From positions 1 through 23,678 of IMG/VR virus record IMGVR_UViG_3300040809_000525: a DNA stretch of 23,678 nt; one strand, written 5' to 3'. Of the stretch, positions 22,835-23,678 are shown piece by piece. Under the pieces are notes generated by a model. That model did no database searches, had not been told where the DNA came from, and saw only the letters and a list, made by a program, of their open reading frames with translations. The translations under genes were made by a program, and so were the position numbers. This DNA is from a virus. How positions within the stretch are numbered: the first letter of the stretch is position 1; each line of letters begins with the position of its first letter.

Positions 22835-23617
22835 GTGCCAGCACCTAGACCAAGAAAGATATCAGATTTCAAACCAACTCTAACTAGACTCGCACAAACT
22901 TCTCATTATGAGTTGTCTTTTGGTGGGTTACCTACACCACTAAGACAACATTTAAATGTGAGAGGAGTTGGATATCGTTTTATTACTGAAACTTCAGGAC
23001 TTCTTTGCAGTGCTGCTGTGATACCTGGAAGTTCTCTTGCAACGGCAGATATCGTTGGAAACTTTATGGGTGTCTCTGAAAAGATGGCACATACAAGAGC
23101 ATTTACAGAAATTCAATTAGAATTTTATGTTGACTATCAATATAAAACTATAAAATTCTTTGAGCACTGGATGGAGTTTATTTCTAGTGGATCTGGTGAA
23201 TCGCAAGCACAAGATGGATATTACTTCAGAATGGTATATCCAGATGACTATAAGTGTAATCAGACTAAATTAATCAAGTTTGACAGGGATTATGATAATG
23301 CTATAGAATATACTTTCTATGGAATGTTCCCAGTTTCTATGAATTCTATTCCTGTCAATTATGGAAACTCTGAGATATTGAAAGCCACAGTGACATTCAA
23401 TGTTGATAGATATGTTGCTGGAAGGTATGATAGTTATTCCTTGTATAGAGGAAACTATGGTAACATAGAATCAAATGAGAATTCTGGAAGTGTTAATAAT
23501 GACTTTGCAAACTACGAAGCAAGTAGAGCATTTATTAATCCATCATATTCAAATTCTACCAATCAAATACTCACGGATGCTGGTAGAAACTTAATTGAGA
23601 ACCCTCTGGGACAATAA
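22835..23617 (+). CDS. Tail-tube-fold structural protein (gp19/gp54 type)
   Basis: 260 residues from GTG; AAGG at 22823-22826 is the only ribosome site, and an in-frame stop at 22811 excludes an earlier start. The body has features of the phage tail-tube fold: GLLCSAAVIPGSSLATADIVG, then FTEIQLEFYVDYQYKTIKFFEHW (part), YYFRMVYPDD, and IEYTFYGMFPVSMNSIPVNY followed by ATVTFNVDRYV. The last 55 residues are Asn/Ser/Tyr-rich. In T4 both the tube protein gp19 and the tube initiator gp54 have this fold. Neighbours gp48, gp53 and probable gp26 favour a gp54-like baseplate role over the major tube protein, but the sequence alone does not settle it. Confidence 0.8.
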   Translation: MPAPRPRKISDFKPTLTRLAQTSHYELSFGGLPTPLRQHLNVRGVGYRFITETSGLLCSAAVIPGSSLATADIVGNFMGVSEKMAHTRAFTEIQLEFYVDYQYKTIKFFEHWMEFISSGSGESQAQDGYYFRMVYPDDYKCNQTKLIKFDRDYDNAIEYTFYGMFPVSMNSIPVNYGNSEILKATVTFNVDRYVAGRYDSYSLYRGNYGNIESNENSGSVNNDFANYEASRAFINPSYSNSTNQILTDAGRNLIENPLGQ

Positions 23618-23623
23618 TAAATA
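23616..23623 (+). promoter_or_regulatory. Late promoter, AATAAATA
   Basis: AATAAATA overlaps the stop of the tail-tube-fold gene and lies 26 bases before the next ATG, fitting NATAAATA exactly. Confidence 0.55.
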
Positions 23624-23649
23624 ATCTTAACTGAACTTTTTGGGTTGTT

Positions 23650-23678
23650 ATGCCTTTACCAAAAATATCTACACCAAC
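23650..23678 (+). CDS. 26: Start of a probable gp26 baseplate hub gene, 3' partial
   Basis: Only the first nine codons (MPLPKISTP) and part of the tenth are in the window. Cyanophage gp26-like baseplate hub proteins start in this way (MxLPKxxTPTYEL), and the location after a late promoter in a baseplate block fits. The call rests on a very short stretch and context. Confidence 0.5.

Overview
The window is part of a T4-like myovirus genome, almost certainly a marine cyanophage infecting Synechococcus or Prochlorococcus. The evidence is core T4 gene content (gp33-gp59-gp32 replication/late-transcription cluster, gp53, gp48, gp4, and the first codons of a probable gp26) combined with genes typical of cyanophages: phoH, thyX, a CPYC glutaredoxin, a DUF1825-like gene otherwise found in cyanobacteria, and a glutamine-type (Downstream-peptide) riboswitch followed by a YRG-motif peptide. 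No tRNA, insertion sequence or CRISPR array was seen.

Layout. (1) 1-11771, plus strand: AT-rich host-recognition region. It holds the 3' end of a beta-propeller tail-fibre gene, a giant 3241-residue gene with about eight LamG-like lectin domains, sialidase-like propeller segments and one PA14-like segment, and a small acidic gene. (2) 11772-16071, plus strand: densely packed small genes, glutaredoxin, a DUF6433-like gene, a riboswitch cassette of small peptides ending in a strong terminator, then thyX and phoH. (3) 16073-20189, plus strand: an AT-rich putative 2OG/Fe(II) oxygenase, a PD-(D/E)XK nuclease, gp33, gp59, DUF1825, gp32 and a Mom-like acetyltransferase-fold gene. (4) 20178-22793, minus strand: baseplate/head-completion genes gp53, gp48, a small virion gene and gp4. 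(5) 22835-end, plus strand: a tail-tube-fold gene and the start of probable gp26.

Regulation can be read from the sequence. Three sigma70-type promoters (upstream of the riboswitch cassette, the gene at 14080 and gp32) have near-consensus -35/-10 boxes with 17-base spacing, and a fourth has an extended -10 (before glutaredoxin). Late promoters resembling T4 TATAAATA appear as AATAAATA, CATAAATA or a recurrent TCTAAATA just before structural and other genes on both strands.

The most unusual locus is 13431-14058. A sigma70 promoter is predicted to start RNA at the base next to a CGTTCATCC element. That element can pair with the riboswitch core about 190 bases downstream, with a 61-codon reading frame lying inside the intervening loop. 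The core is followed by a 48-residue YRG peptide, a 29-residue membrane peptide and a terminator whose loop carries the -35 box of the next promoter.
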